Shown: piece after piece, positions 50,967-59,918 of the stretch
Position numbering within the stretch: the first letter of the stretch is position 1
How the letters are laid out: each line of letters starts with the position of its first letter
DNA from: DATHWB01 sp035544575
Lineage (GTDB): Bacteria > Actinomycetota > Acidimicrobiia > Spongiisociales > ZC4RG35
NCBI GenBank assembly: GCA_035544575.1
Contig: DATKEC010000115.1
Span: forward strand, 1 to 64,000
Direction: 5' to 3'
DNA: 64,000 nucleotides
The notes under the pieces: model-generated
The model's database searches: none
What the model was told of the DNA's origin: nothing
What the model saw: only the letters and a program-made list of their open reading frames with translations
Made by a program: the position numbers and the translations under genes

Positions 50967-52016
50967 TCAGGCCGAGACGATGATTCCTCCACCGAGCACC
51001 TCGTCGCCGCGGTAGAAGGCTGCCGTCTGGCCGGGAGCGACTGCCACCTGCGGCTGAAGGAACGTGACCGTGGCCTCCCCGTCCCAGACGGCCTCTGTTG
51101 CATCTCCATGCGCCCGATACTGAACGAGAACCTGCTCTGCCCCGGCCAGCGGTCGATGGGTCCAGGCGATGTGATCGAGGGCGATCGATCGGGTCGCCAG
51201 ATGCTCCCTGGTGCCGATGGTCACGGTCCGGTTCGGAGCGTCGACGCCGACGACGAAGTGAGGCTCACCGAGAGCCACACCCAGTCCTCGCCGCTGACCG
51301 ACCGTGAAACCCGCCACACCCTCGTGGGTTCCGACCTGGCGACCGTCGGTGGTCATCACGGCCCCGGGCTCGAGGGCTTCGGGAGCCTCGTCCCGCAGAA
51401 ACGCCCGGTAGTCGCCCCGGCCCACGAAGCAGATGTCCATGCTCTCGGGCTTACGCGCCGTCCGCAGACCGAGATCCGCCGCGATCCGACGCACCTGATG
51501 CTTCTCCAGGTCTCCCACGGGGAACCGTACGCGGGCGAGCTGGTCCTGTCCGAGCATTGACAGCACGTAGCTCTGATCCTTGGCCGAGTCGACTCCCCGG
51601 CGCAGGCGGTACCGGCCACCGTGACGATCGACCCTGGCGTAGTGACCGGTCACGACGGTCTCGCAACCGAACTCCGCCGCCTGTTCGAGGAGCCGGGAGA
51701 ACTTGACGGTGCGGTTGCACTCGACGCACGGGTTGGGAGTTCGACCCGACAGGTAGTCGCTGACGAAACCGTCGATGACGCCGCGGGAGAAATCCTCGGT
51801 GTAGTCGAGGACGTAATAGGGGATGTCCAACTGGGCCGCCACCCGGCGCGCGTCCTCCGAGTCCGACACCGTGCAACAGCCGGCCGTCGGCATCTCGCCG
51901 TTTGGTCCGGCCCACAGCTTGAGAGTGACGCCTGTCACGTCATGGCCATCAGCCACCATTCGGGCCGCCGCGACCGACGAATCGACTCCGCCCGACATTG
52001 CGACGAGGACCTTCAT
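50967..52016 (-). CDS. mnmA: tRNA-specific 2-thiouridylase
   Basis: 349 residues. PP-loop A-M-S-G-G-V-D-S-S, the first catalytic Cys in T-P-N-P-C-V-E-C-N, and the second in D-I-C-F-V-G are present, followed by the beta-barrel domain. It thiolates U34 of tRNA for Lys, Glu and Gln, using sulfur that begins at a cysteine desulfurase. ATG 52016 overlaps the desulfurase stop by ATGA. Further upstream extension in frame reads the desulfurase gene out of frame. Confidence 0.95.
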   Translation of the reverse strand: MKVLVAMSGGVDSSVAAARMVADGHDVTGVTLKLWAGPNGEMPTAGCCTVSDSEDARRVAAQLDIPYYVLDYTEDFSRGVIDGFVSDYLSGRTPNPCVECNRTVKFSRLLEQAAEFGCETVVTGHYARVDRHGGRYRLRRGVDSAKDQSYVLSMLGQDQLARVRFPVGDLEKHQVRRIAADLGLRTARKPESMDICFVGRGDYRAFLRDEAPEALEPGAVMTTDGRQVGTHEGVAGFTVGQRRGLGVALGEPHFVVGVDAPNRTVTIGTREHLATRSIALDHIAWTHRPLAGAEQVLVQYRAHGDATEAVWDGEATVTFLQPQVAVAPGQTAAFYRGDEVLGGGIIVSA

Positions 52017-53119
52017 GCGAGGACTCTCGCCGCGTCCAGCACGGCTCGCGCCGCCTGCTCGGACTCTTGGAGCGTCGAGTTCCATCCGAACGAGAACCGC
52101 AGGTGCTCGCGGGGCGCCTCCACCCCCATCGCCGCCAGCACGTGGGAAACGGTGTTCGCTCCGGACTGGCAGGCGGAGGCCGAGGACGCCGCCACGCCGC
52201 GCTGGTCGAGCTTCACGAGCATCGTCTCGTTGCGTTGTCCGACGAGTCGCAGATGGGCGTGCTGGACCAGGCTGTACTCGGCGGGCACGGTCCGCGTTGC
52301 CCTGGGGCCGAGGAGGCTCTCGAATTGAGTCCGAATTGCCTCCACCCGGATCCGAAAGGCATCTCGCTCGGCCACTGTCAGTTCCACCGCCGCCGCCAGG
52401 CCGACTGCGCCGGCCACGTTGTGTGTGCCGGACCGCCGACCGAGTTCCTGACCGCCACCGTGAACGACCGGCTCGAGTTCGACCCCGTCTGCCGCGTAGA
52501 GCACACCGACGCCTTTCGGCCCCCCGAACTTGTGGGCGGCGAGCGACAACAGGTCCACGGAGTCGACCCCGACGTCCTCGCTGATGAATGCCTGAACCGC
52601 GTCGCTGTGGAGCAAGGTCCGCCCGGCCAGCCGATCGTTCAGCTCCCGGATGGGCTGCAGCGTCCCTGTCTCGTTGTTGGCCCACATCACCGAGACGACT
52701 CGCGTGTCGCGGGTGACTGCGCCGACGAGTTCATCCGGGTCGACCCGGCCGATCGGATCCACACCGACCACGCTCACCTCTCCACCCAGGCGCCGGACGA
52801 ACTCGGCGGACTCGAGCACCGCTTCGTGCTCGGACGCCACCGTGACGACTCCACCGACGCCGCCCGCGAGAGCGGCACCCTTGACGGCGAGGTTGTCCGC
52901 CTCCGTTCCTCCGCTGGTGAAGATCACCTCCCGGGGATGACAACCAAGGGCTGCGGCAACTCGCTCCCTGGATTCCTCGAGTGCGTTCTTGGCGCGCCGG
53001 GACACCTCGTGGGATCCGGAGGCGTTCCCGAAGTTGTCCGAGAAGAAGGGCTCCATCGCCGCGAGGACCTCCGGCCGCATCGGCGTCGTGGCCGCATGAT
53101 CGAGGTAGATGGCTGTCAC
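52013..53119 (-). CDS. Cysteine desulfurase (NifS/IscS family)
   Basis: 368 residues, class V PLP enzyme. Y-L-D-H-A-A-T-T opening, S-G-G-T-E-A-D-N, PLP lysine in A-A-H-K-F-G-G-P, and the active cysteine in S-A-S-A-C-Q-S-G (the short-loop type). It releases sulfur from cysteine as a persulfide. Direct overlap with mnmA implies that tRNA thiolation is a main client. GTG 53119. Confidence 0.93.
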   Translation of the reverse strand: MTAIYLDHAATTPMRPEVLAAMEPFFSDNFGNASGSHEVSRRAKNALEESRERVAAALGCHPREVIFTSGGTEADNLAVKGAALAGGVGGVVTVASEHEAVLESAEFVRRLGGEVSVVGVDPIGRVDPDELVGAVTRDTRVVSVMWANNETGTLQPIRELNDRLAGRTLLHSDAVQAFISEDVGVDSVDLLSLAAHKFGGPKGVGVLYAADGVELEPVVHGGGQELGRRSGTHNVAGAVGLAAAVELTVAERDAFRIRVEAIRTQFESLLGPRATRTVPAEYSLVQHAHLRLVGQRNETMLVKLDQRGVAASSASACQSGANTVSHVLAAMGVEAPREHLRFSFGWNSTLQESEQAARAVLDAARVLA

Positions 53120-53176
53120 GAGAGCAATGATCGCAGACCGGCCGGACTGTTCGGCTGGTCCGCCTCTCGGGAAGGC

Positions 53177-53725
53177 TCATCGGAGGTCGTCGGGACGGAG
53201 GTGACGGGTGCGGCCCGGTGTCTCCACCGACCACACCGCGCCACGCAACCGGGTGACGCGGGCATGTGCGGAGCGGACCGGCTCGGGCGCGACCGCCGCG
53301 ACGACCGCAACGGAGTCGGGGAAATCGGCGGGAAGCGGTTCTCGTTCCCTCGCCTGTTGGCGCCAAACCGCTCGCAGAGCCCTCCCGGTGATCTGGCCGG
53401 CGAGGGCCATCCTCGCCAATTCGCTGCCCTCTGCCGGGAACGGCGCCAAACGCACCGAAGCCACCGCACCTCCAAACCGACCCGAGGATTCCTCGAGGGT
53501 GAAGCCGACGGTGATCACCAGCTCGGAACGCCGTCGCAGCAGGTCATAGCGCAGCTCCCAGCGAATCGAGCGGCCGGCTGAGTCGCATCCATCCTCGGTG
53601 CCGATCCTCCACACGGCCAAGCCTGGCTCGAGATCCCGGGCGATCGCGTCGGCCGCCCTCAGTGCCTGGGCAGACGTACATGCTCGGGACAGGTCCGGGA
53701 TCGGGACGAGAGACTGGTCGATCAT
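53177..53725 (-). CDS. Hypothetical protein
   Basis: 182 residues, soluble, rich in Ala and Arg, with a beta-rich middle (W-E-L-R-Y-D-L-L-R-R-R-S-E-L-V-I-T-V-G-F). No family recognised. Its ATG 53725 overlaps the pepA stop by ATGA, so it is coupled to pepA; the desulfurase gene follows after 57 bases. It may be the middle gene of a pepA to mnmA run. Confidence 0.65.
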   Translation of the reverse strand: MIDQSLVPIPDLSRACTSAQALRAADAIARDLEPGLAVWRIGTEDGCDSAGRSIRWELRYDLLRRRSELVITVGFTLEESSGRFGGAVASVRLAPFPAEGSELARMALAGQITGRALRAVWRQQAREREPLPADFPDSVAVVAAVAPEPVRSAHARVTRLRGAVWSVETPGRTRHLRPDDLR

Positions 53726-55173
53726 CCGGCCATCGACGATGCCAGCTCCACGAGCGTCCGGACCCCGTAGCCCGTTCCGCCCTTGAGGATGTAATGCTCG
53801 GTGTCCTCGACATATGCCGGTCCGGCGATGTCGATGTGGACCCAGGGCTTGTCCTTGACGAACTCCTCGAGGAACAGCGCCGCCCCGATCCCCCCGCCGT
53901 ATCGGATCCCGAAGGTGTTTTTCACATCGGCCACGCTCGACTCATTCCACTTGCGGTAATCGGCAGGCATCGGCAGGGTCCATGCCCTCTCGCCGGCGCT
54001 GTCGGCGGCATGCTGCACACGGTGGGCGAGGTCGTCGTCCCGGGCGTAGATCCCGGCGATCTTCGGACCGAGCGCCACCTTCGTCGCTCCGGTCAACGTG
54101 GCGACGTCGACGATCAGGTCGCACTCGGTCTCCGAGGCGAGACAGAGGGCGTCGGCCATGACCAGCCTCCCCTCGGCGTCGGTGTTGCCCACCTCGACCG
54201 TCGTCCCGTTGCGGTACGTGATGACGTCGGACGGACGCTGGGCGCCGCCTCCGAGGAGGTTCTCGGCGAGCGCCAGGTAGGCGGTCACTTTCGTCTTGAC
54301 GCCGAGACGAGCGATCGCCACGACGGCCGCCGCCACCGCCGCGGCTCCGGCCATGTCCGACTTCATGGTCGCCATGAACTCCGAGGACTTGATGTTCAAA
54401 CCGCCGGAGTCGAAGACGATCCCTTTGCCGATGAGCACGAGGTGGGCCTTGGCTCGGCGCGGCGTGTACTCGAGCCGCATCATCGCCGGGACCCGTTCAG
54501 ACCCGCCGCCCACTGCCAGGAGCCCGGTCATGCCGTGGTCGACCAACTCGTCGCCCGACCAGATCTCATATGCGATTCCGGCACGCGCCGCAACGGATCC
54601 CACTCGCTCGGCCAAAGCGGCCGGCGCTTGGGTCTTGGGTGGCTCGTTGACGAGATCCCGAGCGAAGCACACCATCGACACCACCGCCGCGGCGTTCTCG
54701 GCGATCGTCGGAAGATCCTTCGGTCCCCCGATGAGTTCGATCTCCAATGCAGCACGGGCTTCAGCCTTCGACTTGTAGGTTTCGAACACGTAGTCCGCCA
54801 GGGCGATCCCCTCGAGTACCGCGCCTGACGCCCCGTCGAGATCGACTCGATGCAGCGTCGTCGCCACCACCCGAGCCTTCGGCGCCGCTCGCTTACCGGC
54901 ACCGGCCGCAGCGCGGAGGCCCTCGAGGTCGAGATCGGAACCGAGTCCGACGATCACCACCTGCGCCGGCCCGGAACCGGTCGGGTTGGGCAGGGTCGCC
55001 GTCTGGCCCGCGTCACCGTCGAAACCGGCCTTCTCCAAGGCACTGTGTGCCCATCTACCGATCGCCTTCAGTATCGCGTCGGTGCCCGCGGCGGGGCGCC
55101 GTCCGGGATACATTCCGACGATGACGGCATCCGCCGAAGCGGTGGTGAACGACCGAACGTTGCGGGCTTGCAT
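53722..55173 (-). CDS. pepA: Leucyl aminopeptidase (M17 cytosol aminopeptidase)
   Basis: 483 residues. The C-terminal catalytic domain has G-K-G-I-V-F-D-S-G-G-L, M-K-S-D-M-A-G-A-A (catalytic Lys and metal Asp) and the signature N-T-D-A-E-G-R. The N-terminal macro-like domain is present. It removes N-terminal residues from peptides with two metal ions, usually as a hexamer in the cytosol. ATG 55173 starts the N domain; upstream in-frame sequence crosses the divergent promoter. Confidence 0.93.
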   Translation of the reverse strand: MQARNVRSFTTASADAVIVGMYPGRRPAAGTDAILKAIGRWAHSALEKAGFDGDAGQTATLPNPTGSGPAQVVIVGLGSDLDLEGLRAAAGAGKRAAPKARVVATTLHRVDLDGASGAVLEGIALADYVFETYKSKAEARAALEIELIGGPKDLPTIAENAAAVVSMVCFARDLVNEPPKTQAPAALAERVGSVAARAGIAYEIWSGDELVDHGMTGLLAVGGGSERVPAMMRLEYTPRRAKAHLVLIGKGIVFDSGGLNIKSSEFMATMKSDMAGAAAVAAAVVAIARLGVKTKVTAYLALAENLLGGGAQRPSDVITYRNGTTVEVGNTDAEGRLVMADALCLASETECDLIVDVATLTGATKVALGPKIAGIYARDDDLAHRVQHAADSAGERAWTLPMPADYRKWNESSVADVKNTFGIRYGGGIGAALFLEEFVKDKPWVHIDIAGPAYVEDTEHYILKGGTGYGVRTLVELASSMAG

Positions 55174-55248
55174 CGAGCTCCTCAGGCGATTGTCGGCCAG
55201 GATACGAGCAGATGCACCTCCCTCGACCCACCGGGGACGTGGTGCGGA

Positions 55249-56064
55249 GTGAACGTCCGCACGGCGATCATCTCCTTGCTGGTCGGCACGTTCGTGCTCG
55301 TGGCGCTCGTCTGGACCTTCCAACGGCGGTTGATCTACTTCCCGGCGGCGCTCACCCCCACCGCCGTTCCATCCGGGGTCGAAGCCGTCTCGTACACCAC
55401 CGAGGACGGTGTCACGCTTGACGCCTGGTACCTGGCCGCGGCAGACGAAACCCATGGGACGGTGATCGTCTTCAACGGGAATGCCGGGAACCGCGCCGGC
55501 CGCCAGCCGCTCGGCGAGGCACTGCGCGTCAACGGCTTCTCGGTGCTGCTCACCGATTACCGGGGGTACGGCGGCAACCCCGGTCGGCCCACCGAACAAG
55601 GGCTGGCGGCGGACGCCCGGGCGGCGCTGGCCTACGTGCGCGGCCGCTCGGACACAGTCCCGGATGCGATCTTCTACTTCGGGGAGTCGCTCGGGGCAGC
55701 CGTGGCGATCGGGCTCGCACACGACGATCCCCCCGCCGCGCTGGTCCTGCGGTCGCCGTTCACCTCACTGATCGACATCGCCGGCACGCACTACCCGTTT
55801 CTCCCCGCCTCGATCCTGCTGAGGGACCGATATCCCAACCTCGACCTGATCGGCGCCATCGATGTCCCGCTCTTGGTGGTGGCCGGCACGTTGGATCAGA
55901 TCGTGCCGATCGACCAGAGCAGGCGGGTCCTGGAAGCGGCCGCCGGATTCGCTCGGCTGCTGGAACTGCCGGATGCCGATCACAACGACGCTGAGCTCGC
56001 CTCCGGGGACCGCATGATCGCCGAGGTAACCGGGTTCCTCGTCGGCAATGTCCCCCGAAAGTGA
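55249..56064 (+). CDS. Alpha/beta hydrolase, BEM46/ABHD13-like, membrane-anchored
   Basis: 271 residues. An N-terminal transmembrane helix (about 4-25) precedes a hydrolase fold with the nucleophile elbow F-G-E-S-L-G, a D-Y-R-G-Y-G-G oxyanion-side loop and an acid/His pair near G-T-L-D-Q and D-H-N-D. Members are esterases or thioesterases of unknown substrate. GTG 55249 is the only suitable start near the helix. The stop overlaps the deaminase GTG by GTGA. Confidence 0.87.
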   Translation: MNVRTAIISLLVGTFVLVALVWTFQRRLIYFPAALTPTAVPSGVEAVSYTTEDGVTLDAWYLAAADETHGTVIVFNGNAGNRAGRQPLGEALRVNGFSVLLTDYRGYGGNPGRPTEQGLAADARAALAYVRGRSDTVPDAIFYFGESLGAAVAIGLAHDDPPAALVLRSPFTSLIDIAGTHYPFLPASILLRDRYPNLDLIGAIDVPLLVVAGTLDQIVPIDQSRRVLEAAAGFARLLELPDADHNDAELASGDRMIAEVTGFLVGNVPRK

Positions 56065-56540
56065 GGCGTGCCGCCACCGGCCACACCAGGATTGCTCGGA
56101 TGTATGAGGCGATGTTGGAAGTGGCAAAGACCGAGGCCCGCAGCGGGCGGGACTCCGGTGGCATCCCGATCGGTGCCGCGCTCTTCGGACCAGACCGCGA
56201 GTTGTGGGGAGCGGGTCACAACCGGCGCGTGCAGGACGGTGATCCGACGATCCACGGCGAAACCGCGGCCTTCCGAGCAGCAGGACGGCGGCGCAGCTAC
56301 CGCGGCACGACGATGGCCACGACGTTGTCCCCGTGCTGGTACTGCTCGGGTCTGATACGACAGTTCGGAATTTCGAGGGTCGTCATCGGAGAAGCCACGA
56401 CATTCGTCGGCGGTCACGAGTGGCTGGCAGCTCACGGAGTCGAGATCATCGTCCTCGACGATGCCGATTGCATCGAGATGATGCGCGACTACGAGGCTGC
56501 CCACCCCGACGTGTGGGCCGAGGACATCGGCGCGGACTGA
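56061..56540 (+). CDS. Zinc-dependent nucleoside/cytosine deaminase family protein
   Basis: 159 residues, CDA fold. The zinc site is H-G-E-T (His and catalytic Glu) and S-P-C-W-Y-C, with G-I-P-I-G-A-A-L ahead of it. The closest look is the cytosine deaminase/guanine deaminase-like group rather than tRNA adenosine deaminase. GTG 56061 (GTGA overlap) is chosen; ATG 56100 in frame is an alternative that keeps the fold. The gene converges on the cyclase-ATPase gene. Confidence 0.85.
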   Translation: MRRAATGHTRIARMYEAMLEVAKTEARSGRDSGGIPIGAALFGPDRELWGAGHNRRVQDGDPTIHGETAAFRAAGRRRSYRGTTMATTLSPCWYCSGLIRQFGISRVVIGEATTFVGGHEWLAAHGVEIIVLDDADCIEMMRDYEAAHPDVWAEDIGAD

Positions 56541-56550
56541 CGGCTGGCCC

Positions 56551-59391
56551 CTACCGCGCCAGCCAGTCACGCGCTCGAGTCAGAAACGCTCGCGGCGTCA
56601 TAGCTGCCCCCTCGGCCCGCAGCCGTGCCGCCTCCTGGGCACCGAGCACCGCGACAAGCCGGGAGGCCATCTCCTCGAGAACTGATGTCCGGGGGATCAC
56701 TGATTCGACGGGGAATTCGACGGACTCGGCGCGTCCCAGCGCCACCGTCGCCTCGAGGTACCGGTCGGCGGCGTCCAGGGCGATCGCGATCGCATCGAGG
56801 GTGCGCGGCAGCGCGATCTCGTGCATCGGCAGTTGATCGAAGCGATCGATGACCTCGACGAGGCGGGTTTGTGCGCTCTCAACGATCCCGAGTGCCGCTT
56901 CTGACTGGGACAGAGCCCGGATCGAGGTGGCCCAGCAGAAGACATCGCCGAGGTCATCGAGTTGGTCGGCTGCCTGTGTGAGATGGATCGCGGCCTCCTC
57001 GGGCTGATCGCGCAGCTTCAGGATCATCCCGAGGTTCATCCGGGCATGGGCTTGCCAGTGTTCGGCCCGAACCTCTTCGAAGATCTCCACCGCCCTGCGG
57101 AGATCAGCGACGCTGCGGTCACTGACGAATCCGTGCCCGCCGATGCCCTCGAAGAGAGAGGCGCCGAGCATCGCCCGATCACCAATGCGCTCGAAGCTGG
57201 TCGTCGCTACCTCCGAGTGCTCGCGCACCTGCTCATCGGTGGTGGGTAGGTACGCACTCAGGATCAAGTTCACGAATGCCGTGTCCCACGCCGGTTCCCA
57301 CCATCGCGGCTCCGGAGCCTCGGCCAGCACGCCTCGGGCGTCGACGAGATGCCCGAGGTACTCGGGATCCGTGGTGGCGTGTCTGATCGCGGCGCCGACC
57401 GCCAGTTCCATGCGACCGATCGCGTTCGGGTCCCTCGATTGCTGTGCCAGTTCCAGGCCGCGGCGCGCGTGCTCGATCGCCGCCGGACTGGTGATCTCTG
57501 CTCCCATGAGCGCTGTCACGTGCCAGACCTTGATCCGACCGAGCAGCTCGGCCGGTTCCGAACGCTCGAGACCTTTCAGACAGGTGTCGATCGCCTCCAG
57601 TTGCAAACCGGAGTGCACCCAGTACACGAACAGGTCGAAAGCCATCGAGAAGTAGTTGTCGAGGCGGTTCGAAGCCAGCAGCGTTTCGAACGCAAGGCGG
57701 ATGTTGTCGTAGTCGGCATCGATCTGGTGATCCCACTCGACCTGGGCGGGACCCCGGGTGTATGGGGCCGCCACGGCGACCCAGGCGACGAAGTGACTGG
57801 CGTGGGCATCCTGCACCTCCGCCACCTCACCCGCCTCCTCCAGACGGCGACCGGCGTATTGCCGGATCGGTTCCAGCATGCGAAAGCGAACAGCGTGCTC
57901 GTGCCGCACCGGCACGACCAGCGACTTGTCCACCAACGAGTCGAGCAGATCGAGTACATCGCCGGAACCGGGCTTCCCCACCGCTTCGGCGGCTGCGAGG
58001 TCGAAGCCCCCGCGGAACACGGACACACGACGGAACAGCTCGCGCTCAGCAGACGCCAGCAGATCATGGGACCAATCGATGGTTGCCTCGAGCGTGCGGT
58101 GGCGAGGCAACGTCGACTTCGTCGAGCCCGTCAGAATCTGAAACGACTCGTCGAGTCTGGCGGCGAGTTCCGTCGCAGAGAGACTTCTCAGCCGAGCCGC
58201 CGCCAGCTCGACACCCAGCGGGATTCCGTCGAGCCGTCGACAGATTCGTTCGATCGCGCGCCGGTCCTCCGGCCCGGGATCGAAGTCAGCCACCGAACTC
58301 GCCGCCCGGTCGAGGAAGAGCTTCACCGAGTCGGCCGTGCCCGAGCCGCCCTCATCGGGCACGCCGAGAGGCGGAACCGCCAACAACGACTCCCCCTCGA
58401 TACCGAGAGACTCGCGCGACGTCGCCATCACGCGCACATTCGGGGCTCCCTCCAGGATCAGGCGGATGTCCGAGGCCGCTCCCTCGAGCACGTGCTCGCA
58501 ATTGTCCACGATCAGCAGCAGCTGGCGTGACCAGAGATGGCGAACGACCACTTCCTCGATCGATGCGTGCTCACCGGGACGAAGCGAGAACACGTCACCG
58601 ATGGCTGTCATCACCAGCGCGGGAGACGAGAGGGTCGCCAACTCGACGATCCAGACGCCGTCGGCGAACGAAGAGAGCGAGACTCGGCCTGACTCGACGG
58701 CAAGCCGGGTCTTGCCGGTGCCACCGGCCCCGGCGAGAACGACCAGCCGGGCCGACTCCAGCCGCCGGGTGATCTCTGCCAGCTCGCGTTCGCGCCCCAC
58801 GAACGACGAAAGAGGCTCGCCGAGATTGGTGGGCTGGATCCGCGGTGTGCGGAGTTCCGCGGTGACCGCCCAGGGATGAGACACCTCGAAGAGGCGCTCG
58901 GCCTCGGACATGCCCGACAGGCGGTGTGCCCCACGATCGATGAGGTCGACCCCACCGCCGATCCGCGACTTCAAGAGCTCCGTGGTGACCGACGAGACCA
59001 GCACCTGGCCGCCGTTCCCAGCCGTCATGACACGGGCTGCACGATTCAGCGTCGGACCGAAGTAGTCGCCGTCCCGTTCGTCGGCGGTGCCGGTGTGGAT
59101 CCCCATGCGCACCCGGATGGGCGGTCCCGGCCATTGTGCCGACATCAGCCGGCGCTGGATCTCGACCGAGGCATCGAGTGCATCACCGGGGTGCTGAAAC
59201 GCGATGGCGAAGGCATCGCCGGCCGTCGAGAACACGTACCCGCCGTGTTCGGATGCGACGTCGCGGCAGAACGAATCGTGCAGCGCGAGACTCGCCGCCA
59301 TGCCCGACGGGTCGGACTCCCACGCGGACGTCGAGTCTTCGACATCGGTCATGAGGAACGAAACCACGCCGCTCGGGTATCCAGCAGTCAT
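56551..59391 (-). CDS. Class III nucleotide cyclase fused to NB-ARC-like ATPase and TPR repeats
   Basis: 946 residues. The cyclase domain (about 1-170) keeps both metal aspartates (Asp16 in M-T-D-V and Asp59 in G-D-A) and the transition-state pair Asn116/Arg120 (L-N-R-A-A-R). A second domain is a STAND ATPase: Walker A G-A-G-G-T-G-K-T (221-228), Walker B L-L-L-I-V-D-N-C, then a G-I-P-L-G-V-E-L-A-A segment. The last 400 residues are TPR-like. This resembles actinobacterial cyclase/AfsR-type signalling proteins; no DNA-binding domain is seen. Output is probably cAMP or a multimerising switch. ATG 59391. Confidence 0.88.
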   Translation of the reverse strand: MTAGYPSGVVSFLMTDVEDSTSAWESDPSGMAASLALHDSFCRDVASEHGGYVFSTAGDAFAIAFQHPGDALDASVEIQRRLMSAQWPGPPIRVRMGIHTGTADERDGDYFGPTLNRAARVMTAGNGGQVLVSSVTTELLKSRIGGGVDLIDRGAHRLSGMSEAERLFEVSHPWAVTAELRTPRIQPTNLGEPLSSFVGRERELAEITRRLESARLVVLAGAGGTGKTRLAVESGRVSLSSFADGVWIVELATLSSPALVMTAIGDVFSLRPGEHASIEEVVVRHLWSRQLLLIVDNCEHVLEGAASDIRLILEGAPNVRVMATSRESLGIEGESLLAVPPLGVPDEGGSGTADSVKLFLDRAASSVADFDPGPEDRRAIERICRRLDGIPLGVELAAARLRSLSATELAARLDESFQILTGSTKSTLPRHRTLEATIDWSHDLLASAERELFRRVSVFRGGFDLAAAEAVGKPGSGDVLDLLDSLVDKSLVVPVRHEHAVRFRMLEPIRQYAGRRLEEAGEVAEVQDAHASHFVAWVAVAAPYTRGPAQVEWDHQIDADYDNIRLAFETLLASNRLDNYFSMAFDLFVYWVHSGLQLEAIDTCLKGLERSEPAELLGRIKVWHVTALMGAEITSPAAIEHARRGLELAQQSRDPNAIGRMELAVGAAIRHATTDPEYLGHLVDARGVLAEAPEPRWWEPAWDTAFVNLILSAYLPTTDEQVREHSEVATTSFERIGDRAMLGASLFEGIGGHGFVSDRSVADLRRAVEIFEEVRAEHWQAHARMNLGMILKLRDQPEEAAIHLTQAADQLDDLGDVFCWATSIRALSQSEAALGIVESAQTRLVEVIDRFDQLPMHEIALPRTLDAIAIALDAADRYLEATVALGRAESVEFPVESVIPRTSVLEEMASRLVAVLGAQEAARLRAEGAAMTPRAFLTRARDWLAR

Positions 59392-59474
59392 CGGCGGGGA
59401 GGGTACAGAACATCGGACTCCGGCGGCTGTCGATGGATTGTGGGTGCTCCATGTCCGTTTGTAGCCTCGCTCCG

Positions 59475-59918
59475 ATGGCGAAGATCACTCAGCACGTCGA
59501 CATCACCGCACCGCTCGCCGACGTTTGGCAGGCGGTGTCGGACCTCGCCACACATGATCGGTGGATGGCCGACGCGGAATCGATCGTGTTCCTGTCCGAT
59601 GCCCGGTCAGGCGTTGGCACGGTCATGCAGGTCCGCACGGTGGTCGGGCCTTTCCGCACCACCGACGTGATGGCAGTGACTGAGTGGGACGACGGCCGTG
59701 CCATCGGCGTGTCACATGAGGGATTGGTCGAGGGATCGGGCCGCTTCACCTTGTCTCCGGTGGCGGGTGCCACGAGGTTCACCTGGACCGAAGAGCTGAC
59801 GTTCCCTGCGTGGCTGGGGGGCGCGGTGACGGCCTTCCTCGCCAAGCCGGTGCTCGGCTTGATCTGGCGACGCAACCTGGCGGGCCTGAAGGCCCGCCTC
59901 GAAGCGGACAGCTCCTAA
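59475..59918 (+). CDS. SRPBCC/START-like polyketide cyclase family protein
   Basis: 147 residues with the helix-grip pattern: I-T-A-P-L-A-D-V-W-Q-A-V-S-D near the start, W-M-A-D-A, a curved sheet, and the long C-terminal helix (R-N-L-A-G-L-K-A-R-L-E). Members bind lipids or small hydrophobic ligands or cyclise polyketides; no function is assignable. ATG 59475. Divergent from the cyclase-ATPase gene and convergent with the helicase (4-base overlap of the stops). Confidence 0.82.
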   Translation: MAKITQHVDITAPLADVWQAVSDLATHDRWMADAESIVFLSDARSGVGTVMQVRTVVGPFRTTDVMAVTEWDDGRAIGVSHEGLVEGSGRFTLSPVAGATRFTWTEELTFPAWLGGAVTAFLAKPVLGLIWRRNLAGLKARLEADSS

